Shown in pieces: positions 34,840 to 42,702 of a stretch of 64,000 nucleotides of DNA. The stretch is taken from contig NZ_CP036289.1 of the NCBI RefSeq assembly GCF_007748115.1, positions 5,146,001-5,210,000 on the forward strand, in the 5' to 3' direction. How positions within the stretch are numbered: the first letter of the stretch is position 1; each line of letters begins with the position of its first letter. The translations under genes were made by a program, and so were the position numbers. The notes below the pieces were generated by a model, which worked only from the letters and a program-made list of their open reading frames with translations, ran no database searches and had not been told where the DNA came from. This DNA is from Bremerella volcania (GTDB lineage Bacteria > Planctomycetota > Planctomycetia > Pirellulales > Pirellulaceae).

Positions 34840-34936
34840 GCGATTCATCTGGACCTCAGGCCCATGGTTTAGGTATGGTTCGCGGCAATCGTAGCTTTCC
34901 CACCAGTACGACTCTTTCGCCGAGCTGATCGAACCC

Positions 34937-35707
34937 GTGAAAACTGCATCGCTTTCGACCGCCGTCTTGACCGCCTGGGCTTCTTTCGTGTGCGTGAGTG
35001 CCGCAGCTGACTTTGAAGTGACCTCGCAGATCTTCCGGGGCAATGCCCGGATCCCTGCCGTCACCTATGAGACGGTTTTTAAAGGGGCGAAGGTCTACGA
35101 CGTGGTCACCACGCCACCGCGGCAGGCCACGATCATCGATTATGACTCGGGACAAATCACGTTGCTCGATCCGCAGCGACAAGTCAAACTCACGCTGACC
35201 ATCCAGGATGTGCTGCAGCACTCGGCCTATTTCAAGTCGCATGCGAATTTCCCCGAAGGCCCGCTGTGGACGTTCCTTCGCAATCCCAAGTTCGAGGCCA
35301 GTTACGATCCCCAAACCCAGGTGCTGAAGCTGGCCGGCGATCCGCTGACCTACGAAGCGGACCTGAACAAGATCCAAAATCAGCCGGCGGTCGACGACTA
35401 CGCGCGTTTCTGCGATTGGTCTTCGATGTTGAATTTCATCTGTGCCGGCGGCGATTTGCCCCAGGCACGCATCGAACTGAACAACCAGATCCGCGCCAAA
35501 GAAGCGGTTCCGGCCGAAGTTCGCAAGACGATCCGCCACGCTGACCCCACCAAAAGCATCTCTCTTCGCAGCACGCATGAATACCGCTGGAAGCTACAGG
35601 AAGAAGACGCCAAGCTGATCGAGTCGATCGAGACCGATCTGGCGAAAGCCAAGGCCGTTTCGTTCGATCAATACGTGAAACCAGCGTTCTCCACCGCCCA
35701 AAAGTAG
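34937..35707 (+). CDS. Secreted protein of unknown function
   Basis: A 256-aa protein starting at GTG 34937 with a signal peptide (TAVLTAWASFVCVSAAA, cleavage near ADF). The mature part opens with a beta-rich domain (residues 25-140: FKGAKVYDVVTTPPRQATII, ITLLDPQRQVKLTLT) and becomes helical toward the C-terminus. No Cys pair, metal motif or known domain was recognised. Similar 'evkG..vYDv......it..D....' exported proteins are common hypotheticals in planctomycetes. It lies 97 bp after the ATL-EndoV gene on the same strand. Confidence 0.7.
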   Translation: MKTASLSTAVLTAWASFVCVSAAADFEVTSQIFRGNARIPAVTYETVFKGAKVYDVVTTPPRQATIIDYDSGQITLLDPQRQVKLTLTIQDVLQHSAYFKSHANFPEGPLWTFLRNPKFEASYDPQTQVLKLAGDPLTYEADLNKIQNQPAVDDYARFCDWSSMLNFICAGGDLPQARIELNNQIRAKEAVPAEVRKTIRHADPTKSISLRSTHEYRWKLQEEDAKLIESIETDLAKAKAVSFDQYVKPAFSTAQK

Positions 35708-35799
35708 TGGGTTGCTGGATTGCGGAATATCTCTCAGGTAAGATGAGAACAGTTCTCTAGAGTTTGACTGTTCCCCCATCCCACCTGATTTCGAAGGAT

Positions 35800-36747
35800 A
35801 TGCCGCGCATGATCCGTCTGTTTAGCATTCTATTGCTGCTTGGCTTTTCGTCTGCCTGTTTCGCTGAAACGTATGAAATCGTCCAAGAGGACGACGGCTT
35901 GACCGTTCATTACGACGGCAAGTTACTGACTCGTTACCTGATCAAGAGCGGCGCGAAGCCGATTCTCTATCCCCTTCTAGGCCCTGACGGCCTGCCGATG
36001 ACGCGTCGTTATCCGATCGAGTCGGTCGGCGAAAGCGAACGAGACGATCATCCGCACCATCGCAGCGTCTGGTTCACCCACGGCAACGTCAACGGAACCG
36101 ACTTCTGGCTGGAAAAAGAAGGGGTCGGCGGTCAGATCATTCACGAAAAATTCGAGAAGGTCACCGACGGCGAGAACGCCCAGATCGTGTCGCTCAACCG
36201 CTGGGAAACGCCTGAGGGCAAGGTCCTTTGCCGCGATCGCCGCAGCATCACGTTCGGCCAAGACGAAGGGCGTCAGTACTTTGATTTCGACATCACCGTT
36301 ACCGCCGGGGACGAGCCGGTCACCTTTGGCGATACTAAGGAAGGGGCGTTCGGTATTCGTGTCCCTGGGACGATGAAAGTCGACGCCAAGAAGGGGGGCA
36401 CCATCGTCAACGACAGCGGTCAGAAGAATAAAGATGCATGGGGCAAGAAGTCTTCGTGGGTCGATTACTACGGCCCGGTGAAGGACAAGACAGTCGGCAT
36501 CACGATCATGAATCACCCCTCCAGCTATGGTTATCCGACCTACTGGCACGTTCGCACGTACGGACTGTTCGCCGCGAATCCTTTTGGCATCCATGACTTC
36601 GTCGGTAAGAACGTCGAGTCAGGCGACCACACGATTGAGCCTGGCAAGTCGATGAACCTTCGCTATCGCGTTCTGCTGCACGAAGGGACGACCGAAGATG
36701 CCAACATCACCGCTGCTTTTGCTCGCTACGAGAAGGTCAAAAAGTAG
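35800..36747 (+). CDS. Exported DUF6807 (PmoA-like) protein
   Basis: A 315-aa secreted protein with a signal peptide (LFSILLLLGFSSACFA). The DUF6807/PmoA fold is recognised from DHPHHRSVWFTHGNVNG near residue 85, a His-rich motif conserved in the family. Other marks are GAFGIRVPGTMKVDAKKGG, KKSSWVDYYGPVKDKTVGI, NHPSSYGYPTYWHVRTYGL and the C-terminal LRYRVLLHEG. Despite its name the family has no proven link to methane oxidation in planctomycetes; it is usually secreted and found with sugar-related genes. Two ATGs (35800, 35809) follow AAGGA; the first is listed. A strong terminator follows 47 bp after the stop. Confidence 0.88.
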   Translation: MPRMIRLFSILLLLGFSSACFAETYEIVQEDDGLTVHYDGKLLTRYLIKSGAKPILYPLLGPDGLPMTRRYPIESVGESERDDHPHHRSVWFTHGNVNGTDFWLEKEGVGGQIIHEKFEKVTDGENAQIVSLNRWETPEGKVLCRDRRSITFGQDEGRQYFDFDITVTAGDEPVTFGDTKEGAFGIRVPGTMKVDAKKGGTIVNDSGQKNKDAWGKKSSWVDYYGPVKDKTVGITIMNHPSSYGYPTYWHVRTYGLFAANPFGIHDFVGKNVESGDHTIEPGKSMNLRYRVLLHEGTTEDANITAAFARYEKVKK

Positions 36748-36794
36748 GACGTAACAGCGCGTATTTCTCTCAAATTCTGCGGAAATAGATCAAA

Positions 36795-36824
36795 GCCCAG
36801 GCAATTCTGTTGCCTGGGCTTTTT
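36795..36824 (+). terminator. Rho-independent terminator after the DUF6807 gene
   Basis: Perfect 10-bp inverted repeat GCCCAGGCAA (36795-36804) / TTGCCTGGGC (36810-36819), loop TTCTG, then TTTTT. Confidence 0.93.
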
Positions 36825-36878
36825 GCTTGCGCACAACAATCAAATTTCCCATACTTCCTAGTCTATCTATGTCAAACT

Positions 36879-36907
36879 TTGACGCGCACACTGCCGATAC
36901 CTAACTT
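36879..36907 (+). promoter_or_regulatory. Candidate sigma70-type promoter for the small gene/csrA unit
   Basis: TTGACG (36879-36884), 17-bp spacer, TAACTT (36902-36907). It lies between the terminator at 36824 and the start at 36995, the expected place for a promoter of this unit. Confidence 0.4.
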
Positions 36908-36994
36908 TGCAAACACTTAACCCAAGTTACCCAACCAGCCTACTCTCGATGGCGATTGAGATGTGGCCGGATAGATACGGAGCATCCCCAACCT

Positions 36995-37288
36995 ATGGCC
37001 GCTGAATCCCCGTGTTTCACTCAGCTGGAACACCTTCGGCAGTACATTTACCAGATTCTATGTGACAAAGAACAACTAGAGCCGGGCGTATTCCCCATGA
37101 CCGAGCGTGTCATCGTGCGGGCACAAGATCCTTGTGGGATCTATTTTTGCTTGCATGGACCACGCAGCGTCAAATGCACGGCGATCTGGGAAACGGATAC
37201 CAACACGATTTTGTTCTATGGAGCCAGTGGCGAACGGTTCCTCAGAACACAACTGTCGAGTGCTTCCGCCTTGCAGGTGGCTGCCTGA
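36995..37288 (+). CDS. Small protein of unknown function upstream of csrA
   Basis: A 97-aa soluble protein (MAAESPCFTQLEHLRQYIY...). It has a helical opening, then a beta-rich core with MTERVIVRAQDPCGIYFC, GPRSVKCTAIWETDTNTI and LFYGASGERFL. The region looks like a small folded domain with three Cys residues but matches no family I recognise. It ends 96 bp before csrA on the same strand and shares the only promoter-like sequence upstream, so it is probably co-transcribed. That pairing suggests, without proof, a role linked to CsrA. Confidence 0.6.
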   Translation: MAAESPCFTQLEHLRQYIYQILCDKEQLEPGVFPMTERVIVRAQDPCGIYFCLHGPRSVKCTAIWETDTNTILFYGASGERFLRTQLSSASALQVAA

Positions 37289-37384
37289 TATTCAGGAGCC
37301 TCGGTCAATGGATTGGCCGAACGTCACAGGATCGCTGGATCAACATTTCATCTTAGAACCGCATAAACATGGAGGTTTATTCAT

Positions 37385-37630
37385 ATGCTAGTGCTCTCCC
37401 GCAAGGAAGGTGAGAAGCTTCGACTCGGCGAAGAGATCTTGATCACCGTCGTTAAAGTCGGTGCCGACAAGGTTCGCCTGGGAATTCAAGCCCCTTCGAA
37501 TTTGCTGATTCTGCGCGACGAGTTGGAGTTGCACGATCAGATTGAGGCCGAAGAAGAAGAACGCATCACGCTGGTTTTCACGCAGGAAATCAACCAGCCG
37601 GTTACTAAACCGATGCGGATCGCGGCCTAG
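37385..37630 (+). CDS. csrA: Carbon storage regulator CsrA
   Basis: An 81-aa RNA-binding regulator that dimerises and binds GGA motifs in mRNA leaders to block translation. The N-terminus MLVLSRKEGEKLRLGEEI is nearly canonical. ITVVKVGADKVRLGIQAP follows, carrying beta strands 2-4. The second RNA-binding region reads LLILRDELEL, where many relatives have 'V.V.R.E'; the Arg is retained. The C-terminal 25 residues (EERITLVFTQEINQPVTKP) are longer than in the 61-aa enterobacterial protein, as in many planctomycetes. GGAGG lies 9 nt before the ATG. Confidence 0.95.
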   Translation: MLVLSRKEGEKLRLGEEILITVVKVGADKVRLGIQAPSNLLILRDELELHDQIEAEEEERITLVFTQEINQPVTKPMRIAA

Positions 37631-37892
37631 AGCGATTCCATGCAAGGCGATAGCGACTTGGACGCAGGCGAGGCAAACCAGGTCGCTACGCATGATCGTG
37701 GAAACGCTCACATCATGCCGGCGACGGGCATGATTGCAGAACACGTAGGGTGGCTACAGCCTGACACGAGCGAATGCCATCGTCCCAGTTTGGTGCGTCA
37801 GGCGGACGAAATGATGGCCGTCCGCCATAACGCTGGTAGCCATCCTACGAGACGTGCGAGCATTGAGAATCAACCTTGGACATCGCATCAGC
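37631..37892. other. Spacer after csrA
   Basis: No convincing gene. An open frame (37640-38077, plus) runs through it and across the minus-strand small gene, but its composition is random-like. No csrA terminator with a U-run on the plus strand was seen. Confidence 0.5.
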
Positions 37893-37927
37893 GCATAAAA
37901 AATGAGGGGTATAGTCCACCCCTCATT
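37893..37927 (-). terminator. Rho-independent terminator of the 74-aa gene
   Basis: Perfect 10-bp inverted repeat AATGAGGGGT (37901-37910) / ACCCCTCATT (37918-37927). On the minus strand the stem is followed by a run of T (complement of 37895-37900). It ends 33 bp after the stop of the small minus-strand gene. Confidence 0.88.
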
Positions 37928-37960
37928 CATCCTGTATCATCCGATACGTTCTCGCTGAGT

Positions 37961-38185
37961 TTACTCGCGAGGACGGATGGCACCCGTCAAACCGGAGTAA
38001 TCGCAACGGTCTTCGTCGTGCCACAGTGGCAGACCTTGCTCGACGCGGCGGCGAAGAACTTCAATCTTAGCTTCTGAGCCAGCAGGAGCGTCGGTCGGGA
38101 TAAACTCATCACCAGCATCAGGGACAAAGTCTTCATCGTGGCCGAACTTCAGGATGGCATCGAAAACGTTCTTGATCTTTTGCAT
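37961..38185 (-). CDS. Small conserved-looking acidic protein
   Basis: A 74-aa protein (MQKIKNVFDAILKFGHDEDF...). The N-terminal half is acidic, and the C-terminal half has 'AGSEAKIEVLRRRVEQG' followed by LPLWHDEDRCDYSGL. The 'L+RRVE.G.PLWH..D' pattern is, to my knowledge, found in small planctomycete proteins without assigned function. The tight own terminator and a clean spacer on both sides support a real single-gene transcript. No membrane segment is present; one Cys and two His near the C-terminus could bind a metal, but this is a guess. Confidence 0.75.
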   Translation of the reverse strand: MQKIKNVFDAILKFGHDEDFVPDAGDEFIPTDAPAGSEAKIEVLRRRVEQGLPLWHDEDRCDYSGLTGAIRPRE

Positions 38186-38879
38186 CTTGATTAATACCTA
38201 CTTTCCAAACAGGGGCGCACTAGGCGTGATTCGGGTACGGCTTACTCAGCCGGGTGGTTCGTATCGATCAAGGTCAAACTCGGTAAATACTACCGGATGA
38301 CCTTTTACGGGTATTGAGAGCAATATCCATTCGCTCGTGAGACAGCATGCTGCCGCTTCCGCTTCATGACGCCGGGGTCATTCAAGCAGCGAACTTAAGG
38401 GCTCCAGACCCAAACAGTTCTCGGCTTGCGGTGCTGACGACCTCCACTTCGACCATTAAAAATCAATAAATTCTTTGTGGGCCGCAGTGTCTTGAGATTT
38501 GGTCGCTGATCTTCCTTAAGGATCCTCCCAAGGTCTGATCAAGCACACGATTATTTATCGATCGCTTAACGTGTCAATAGAATTTTCTGCGCCTTGCCGC
38601 AAGGCGACTTTTCCTACTAAGGTCAAACGTCTCAGTACCTTCCGATCTAAAGGATATGTTTGATTTGCCAAAAGGCAAAAAACTTCCAAAAACCTGCAGG
38701 CAGACCAGCCTTAGCTTCTCGTTAATGGAGACTTAACTTGCATTGGTGGTTCGCTGCACGGGTTGCCGAAACTAGGCCGATCCGTGAAGCTGTATCGTTT
38801 AACCGGCAAGGCCCCTTGCCAAAACTTTTTTCCTTGCTCTGAAATTTTCCTCGCCCAGCGGTCCACTTGGGGGGCCAAA
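38186..38879. other. 694-bp spacer with small hairpins, no assigned gene
   Basis: The leader between the divergent 74-aa gene and yjbQ-like gene is unusually long. A short perfect inverted repeat CGCCTTGC-C-GCAAGGCG lies at 38592-38608, and TTTGCC/GGCAAA surrounds AAAA at about 38666-38681. A 26-codon frame (38656-38736, plus) follows AAGGA but only 1-2 nt away, so it is doubtful. A structured RNA or long 5' leader is possible; nothing decisive is seen. Confidence 0.4.
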
Positions 38880-39305
38880 ATGACCTGGATCCAAAAAGAA
38901 ATCATGCTCCGAGCGCGTTCGCGGGGTTTCCACCTGGTGACCCATGAAGTCGAACAGCAGCTGCCGGAACTGCGCGAAATCTCGGTCGGATTGCTGAATA
39001 TCTTTATCCAGCACACGTCAGCCAGCATTAGCATCAACGAGAACGCCGACCCGGACGTGCGCGTCGACCTGGAAATGGGCTTTTCGAAGATCGTCCCCGA
39101 GGATTTCCCTTACGTGCATACGATCGAGGGCCCCGACGACATGCCTGCCCACATCAAAGCGGCTATGATCGGCAACAGCCTGACCATTCCCATCACCGAC
39201 GGGCGCTTGAACCTGGGTACCTGGCAGGGGATCTATCTTTGCGAGCACCGCAACCGTGCTAGCGGTCGCCGTTTAGTGCTGACCATCCAAGGCGAACGCC
39301 GCTAG
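38880..39305 (+). CDS. YjbQ-family (UPF0047) protein
   Basis: A 141-aa protein of the YjbQ family; the family fold is known and some members have weak thiamine-phosphate synthase activity. Signature segments are present: LLNIFIQHTSASISINENAD, with the conserved His and Asn-Glu-Asn, EDFPYVHTIEGPDDMPAHIK and LNLGTWQGIYLCEHR. The His/Glu/Asp residues form the known metal or anion site. The start at ATG 38880 (MTWIQKEIML) gives the normal length; upstream frame residues are not family-like. The 3' end overlaps the convergent macro-domain gene by 4 bp. Confidence 0.93.
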   Translation: MTWIQKEIMLRARSRGFHLVTHEVEQQLPELREISVGLLNIFIQHTSASISINENADPDVRVDLEMGFSKIVPEDFPYVHTIEGPDDMPAHIKAAMIGNSLTIPITDGRLNLGTWQGIYLCEHRNRASGRRLVLTIQGERR

Positions 39306-39922
39306 TGCTTCACGACCTGTTGCTTGCCGTCGTAGCAGATCCCTTTTTGCCGGCTGATGACCCAGTCCCAGTCCAGGCGATGGGGTGGATTGAGGAAATG
39401 GCGATAGGCAGCAGCCATTTGCCGGGCAACTTCCGAATAAGCCACACCCCCGAAACCGGCACCAAACGCTGGGAAAGCAATCGTTTCGATCTTCTCAGCG
39501 TTTGAGGCATTATGGTTGTAAACGGCCAGAAACGCTGCCCAGGTCGCCGCATAGATCTTATCAGTTCCATCGATTCCACCAGGCACCCGCATCGTGGGAG
39601 CGTGGCAGACATAGGGGATGGCCGGGTGCTCGGTTTCGACGAGAAACGCTGTTCCGACCGGCTGCTCGCCGAGATACTCGTTCATGATCCGGAACTGAAC
39701 TCGCTCCATTAGTTGTTCACCGAAATAGCGAACCACTGCGGCATCGATCCCGGCACTCATGATTCCGAAAGAGTTTGCCGCGGTCACAAAACAGTCGTGA
39801 GGCGGAAGGTCTTCAAAGTAAGTGGCGAAGACTTGGACGTTTGGCAAATCAGCAAACCGCTCGCGAAATGCCTGGCACATTTGCTCGTCGGGATGGACGA
39901 GCCACAGGTTAAGAGAATTCAT
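39302..39922 (-). CDS. Stand-alone macro-domain protein
   Basis: A 206-aa soluble protein that is one macro domain, the fold that binds or hydrolyses ADP-ribose derivatives. The N-terminal part has CFVTAANSFGIMSAGIDAAV, the substrate loop with the AAN motif and the following G.D. The phosphate-binding loop is IAFPAFGAGFGGVAYSEVA near residue 165. Between them lies MRVPGGIDGTDKIYAATWAA. It resembles the phage-type/Poa1p-like macro branch more than MacroD. No signal peptide. Its 3' end overlaps yjbQ by 4 bp, and a divergent partner is absent, so context does not reveal the substrate. Confidence 0.88.
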   Translation of the reverse strand: MNSLNLWLVHPDEQMCQAFRERFADLPNVQVFATYFEDLPPHDCFVTAANSFGIMSAGIDAAVVRYFGEQLMERVQFRIMNEYLGEQPVGTAFLVETEHPAIPYVCHAPTMRVPGGIDGTDKIYAATWAAFLAVYNHNASNAEKIETIAFPAFGAGFGGVAYSEVARQMAAAYRHFLNPPHRLDWDWVISRQKGICYDGKQQVVKH

Positions 39923-39975
39923 GTCCAGATTCTACGCTGCGATCGGCTTCGCGGTAGGGCCAAATTCTCACTCAG

Positions 39976-40007
39976 CCAACAAAAAAGAGGTCCCTATGGC
40001 GGACCTC
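39976..40007 (-). terminator. Rho-independent terminator of the SYLF gene
   Basis: Inverted repeat GAGGTCC (39987-39993) / GGACCTC (40001-40007) with a 7-nt loop. On the minus strand it is followed by TTTTTTGTTGG. It lies 34 bp past the minus-strand stop at 40042. Confidence 0.88.
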
Positions 40008-40041
40008 CTTCGTAATGATCTCTGTTTAATGCTTAGGATGG

Positions 40042-41148
40042 CTACGGCTGAGCTGGTGCCTGCATCGGCGGCGGAGGCAGCTTGATCGCTCCGTTTTCGG
40101 CAGCCATCGCGGAAAGAGCATCGGTGTAGGTGATCAGAAGCCCATGCACGTGCTGGAAGTCAGGACGTTGCGTCAGCTGGGCGTAATTGGCGTTGCCGGC
40201 AACCTGGTCGTAGCGAGCAATGCAAGCCTGCAGAATCTGCGGATTGGGGTGCGGGCCTTGCTCGTAGATCTGCTTGGGAAGTCCGAGATACGCTTTCCAC
40301 TGGTCGTCAAGCATGCTTCCCAGTCGATTCGATGCGGCGGCTAACTCCATGCGAAGCTGATCGACGCTGATGCTGCTTTGCGGCGGCATGGCCGGGTTCA
40401 GTTCCACGGCTTGCTGAGGAACCTCATAGGCACCGACCTGTTGCGGCTCGACCAGGACGTTGTCCGAATACTTCGTCAGCGTCGTCAGCAGTTCCGCCGC
40501 CGAAGCCGGCAGCACCGGCGTAATGGTTGCCGGCTGTCCGGTAGGGGTGAGGCCGGTGCTGGCGTAGTAGTTCCGATTCGCGGCCGGATCTATCTGCAGC
40601 GAGCTTCCATCGACCGAAGCTCCCACGAAAAGTCCACGGCTGCGACTATACGAGTAAATCTCGCTCTTCAGAGTTAAATCGGTCCCAGCAGAAGCATTTC
40701 GGCCGACAGGCCCAGCGGCAGCGGCTGCATCGACGCCGATGGTGAACTTGCCGTTGAGCAGACCCTGAATGCTGTTGCGGGTCATGAACACTAGGACCAC
40801 GTCGGTGGCCTGAATGCCAGCTTGCCAACCAACGCTTCCGCCCGTCATGGTGACGAACTGGGGAGGCTGCCAGGCCCGGTTTTCATCGCGAATCAGCACG
40901 ACGCCGCGGCCGTGACGAACTCCAACAACGAAGCCACCCTTGATCATGTTGGGGATGATGACCACTCCTTCCGCCTTGGCCAACATCGACTGAGGAATCC
41001 CGCTGGCCGGGATGGCCATGATCTCATTCAAGACGCCGGTCGACTGACGTACGATCAGGTCTTCGCGTCCTTGCTGGGCAAGGGCACTATGTGCGGTAAG
41101 CAATGAAAGGGTCAGTGCCGCGAGCGCGACCGATGTGTGCCGGGTCAT
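40042..41148 (-). CDS. Exported SYLF (YSC84-like) domain protein
   Basis: A 368-aa protein with a signal peptide (ALAALTLSLLTAHSALA, cleavage near AQQG). The SYLF domain, which binds phosphoinositide-like lipids in eukaryotes, spans roughly residues 45-215. It shows IPQSMLAKAEGVVIIPNMIK, GGFVVGVRHGRGVVL, GGSVGWQAGIQATDVVLVFM and SYSRSRGLFVGASVDGSSL. The C-terminal ~150 residues are helical with a Pro-rich tail and are not typical of the domain. GGAGGAGG lies 6 nt before the ATG, an unusually strong site for this window. Its job in the bacterial envelope is unknown. Confidence 0.9.
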   Translation of the reverse strand: MTRHTSVALAALTLSLLTAHSALAQQGREDLIVRQSTGVLNEIMAIPASGIPQSMLAKAEGVVIIPNMIKGGFVVGVRHGRGVVLIRDENRAWQPPQFVTMTGGSVGWQAGIQATDVVLVFMTRNSIQGLLNGKFTIGVDAAAAAGPVGRNASAGTDLTLKSEIYSYSRSRGLFVGASVDGSSLQIDPAANRNYYASTGLTPTGQPATITPVLPASAAELLTTLTKYSDNVLVEPQQVGAYEVPQQAVELNPAMPPQSSISVDQLRMELAAASNRLGSMLDDQWKAYLGLPKQIYEQGPHPNPQILQACIARYDQVAGNANYAQLTQRPDFQHVHGLLITYTDALSAMAAENGAIKLPPPPMQAPAQP

Positions 41149-41315
41149 TTTCAATCCTCCTCCGTGAACGTGGACAGCTGCTAGCAGTGAGGCAACTGCC
41201 TGGGTTTGCCCAATGTATCGCAGCAGCCACGAAGGACAAACCTCGATTTGCCACGAATGAGTGAGCCTGATTCCTATCAAGTAGTACGAATCGCGGACCG
41301 ATCCGTTCATTACGG

Positions 41316-42542
41316 CTACTTTGCGGCGTCCTGTTTCTCGACGTACTTCTTCAACTTCGACTCGATGCCGGGGATCACCTTCACGGCGTTTTCGTGGTAG
41401 ATCTTCTTCAAAACATCATCAGGCAAGCCGATCCCGTAGATGCACCACAGCCCTTGCGGCGGCGGAACTTTCTCGGAATAAGGGAAATACTCGTCAAAGG
41501 TCTCGAAGAACCGCCAGTAGTAGTGCAAACGTTCTTCCGGCCAGGGACCATCGGTGCCGAACAAAATCCGATCCTGATACTTCAGCACGAACTCGCGCGA
41601 CGTGTACGGCTGGCGTCCCAGTTCGGAAATACGGGACGCCGGCTCGACGTAAAGATTGGGATATTTGTCCAACCACTGCGCGACGACGGCCAAGTCCTCC
41701 GAGTTATTCGCCATGTGTGCGCCGATGAAGATCGTCTCGGGGTGACGCTCGATCACGCGGTTACGCGCCGCCAGCAACTGCTGGCACGAGGGAAACTTGT
41801 CGCCGTAGAAACTCCAATCGGGATGGCGCGAGAGCTCTTCCCAGCGTTCATTCGTTTTGTCGATCGGCTCGAAGAAAGCCACCGGGTCGGCCGTATGAAT
41901 GATCACCGGCAGACCAAGCTTGCCGCATGCTTCCCAGATCGGGTCCCAGCGGGGATCATCGATTTTCAAAAGCGAGCCGTCCGCATCTCGGTAACCCAGA
42001 CCGAACTGCTTGAAGAGCTTGAGACCGCTGGCTCCCTTCTTTTTCACTTCGGCCAGTTCCAGGGCCATTCGCCGACCAAACTCAGGCCGCTGGCAAGCCC
42101 ATGTCTCAGGCTTGTCCGGGTCCCCCTCCCCCTGCCAGTCGATGTTCGCGTAAATCAGAAACCGATCGGGGTACTTGGTCCACAGGTATTTGGCGTGGGC
42201 ATCGAATTCGTCCCCCAGCTTTCCGTCGAGACTCACGCATAACGCGATATTATTGCGATCCATCACCTCGACGAAGTCGTCTAGTTGTTCAGGCGAATGC
42301 TTCAAGCGATAGCGAAAGTGGGTGTGATCATCCACCACGGGGAACTTGGCGTGGGTCAGATTCGTCTGACGAACTTTCAGGGTCGCCTCGGGGCGAAACT
42401 CGCCGATGGCCAGTGGCCGCCCATCTTCACCATCCAACGGTGGGTCTGCTTCGCCTGTCTGGGCCTGAGCAAGGCTCACGCTGCTGGCCAAACCAACCAG
42501 CAGCCAAACCAGCGATCGTACATGGTGAGTGGGACAGATCAT
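41316..42542 (-). CDS. Exported amidohydrolase (amidohydrolase_2 family)
   Basis: A 408-aa secreted TIM-barrel metal hydrolase. The signal peptide is SLVWLLVGLASSVSLAQA. Metal-binding residues are in VDDHTHFRYR (HxH) near residue 90, GLKLFKQFGLG near 195, VIIHTADP near 230, FIGAHMANN near 290 and ILFGTDGPWPEER near 340. This is the pattern of the decarboxylase/lactonase-like PF04909 group, not urease-like amidohydrolases. AAAGGAAAG precedes the ATG. Its 3' end faces the SYLF gene, 168 bp from that gene's start on the same strand. Confidence 0.9.
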   Translation of the reverse strand: MICPTHHVRSLVWLLVGLASSVSLAQAQTGEADPPLDGEDGRPLAIGEFRPEATLKVRQTNLTHAKFPVVDDHTHFRYRLKHSPEQLDDFVEVMDRNNIALCVSLDGKLGDEFDAHAKYLWTKYPDRFLIYANIDWQGEGDPDKPETWACQRPEFGRRMALELAEVKKKGASGLKLFKQFGLGYRDADGSLLKIDDPRWDPIWEACGKLGLPVIIHTADPVAFFEPIDKTNERWEELSRHPDWSFYGDKFPSCQQLLAARNRVIERHPETIFIGAHMANNSEDLAVVAQWLDKYPNLYVEPASRISELGRQPYTSREFVLKYQDRILFGTDGPWPEERLHYYWRFFETFDEYFPYSEKVPPPQGLWCIYGIGLPDDVLKKIYHENAVKVIPGIESKLKKYVEKQDAAK

Positions 42543-42702
42543 GAAACTTTCCTTTCGTTGTCAACTTTTTTTGCCTGATGCGGATAACCCTATCAAGGCA
42601 TTTTTGCTTGTCTGGCGGCAAGGGGGATAGTAACGATTGGTACGGAGGCATTTAAGCCGTAAAATGTGGCGATCGACCCAATCTTCGAACTCTTGTAATG
42701 TT

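Noticed and set aside
37640-38077. 145-codon plus-strand frame after csrA
   Set aside because: It crosses a minus-strand terminator and overlaps the better-supported 74-aa gene; composition is random-like.
38656-38736. 26-codon frame after AAGGA in the long spacer
   Set aside because: Spacing between AAGGA and ATG is only 1-2 nt and the peptide has no feature; mentioned only in the spacer entry.
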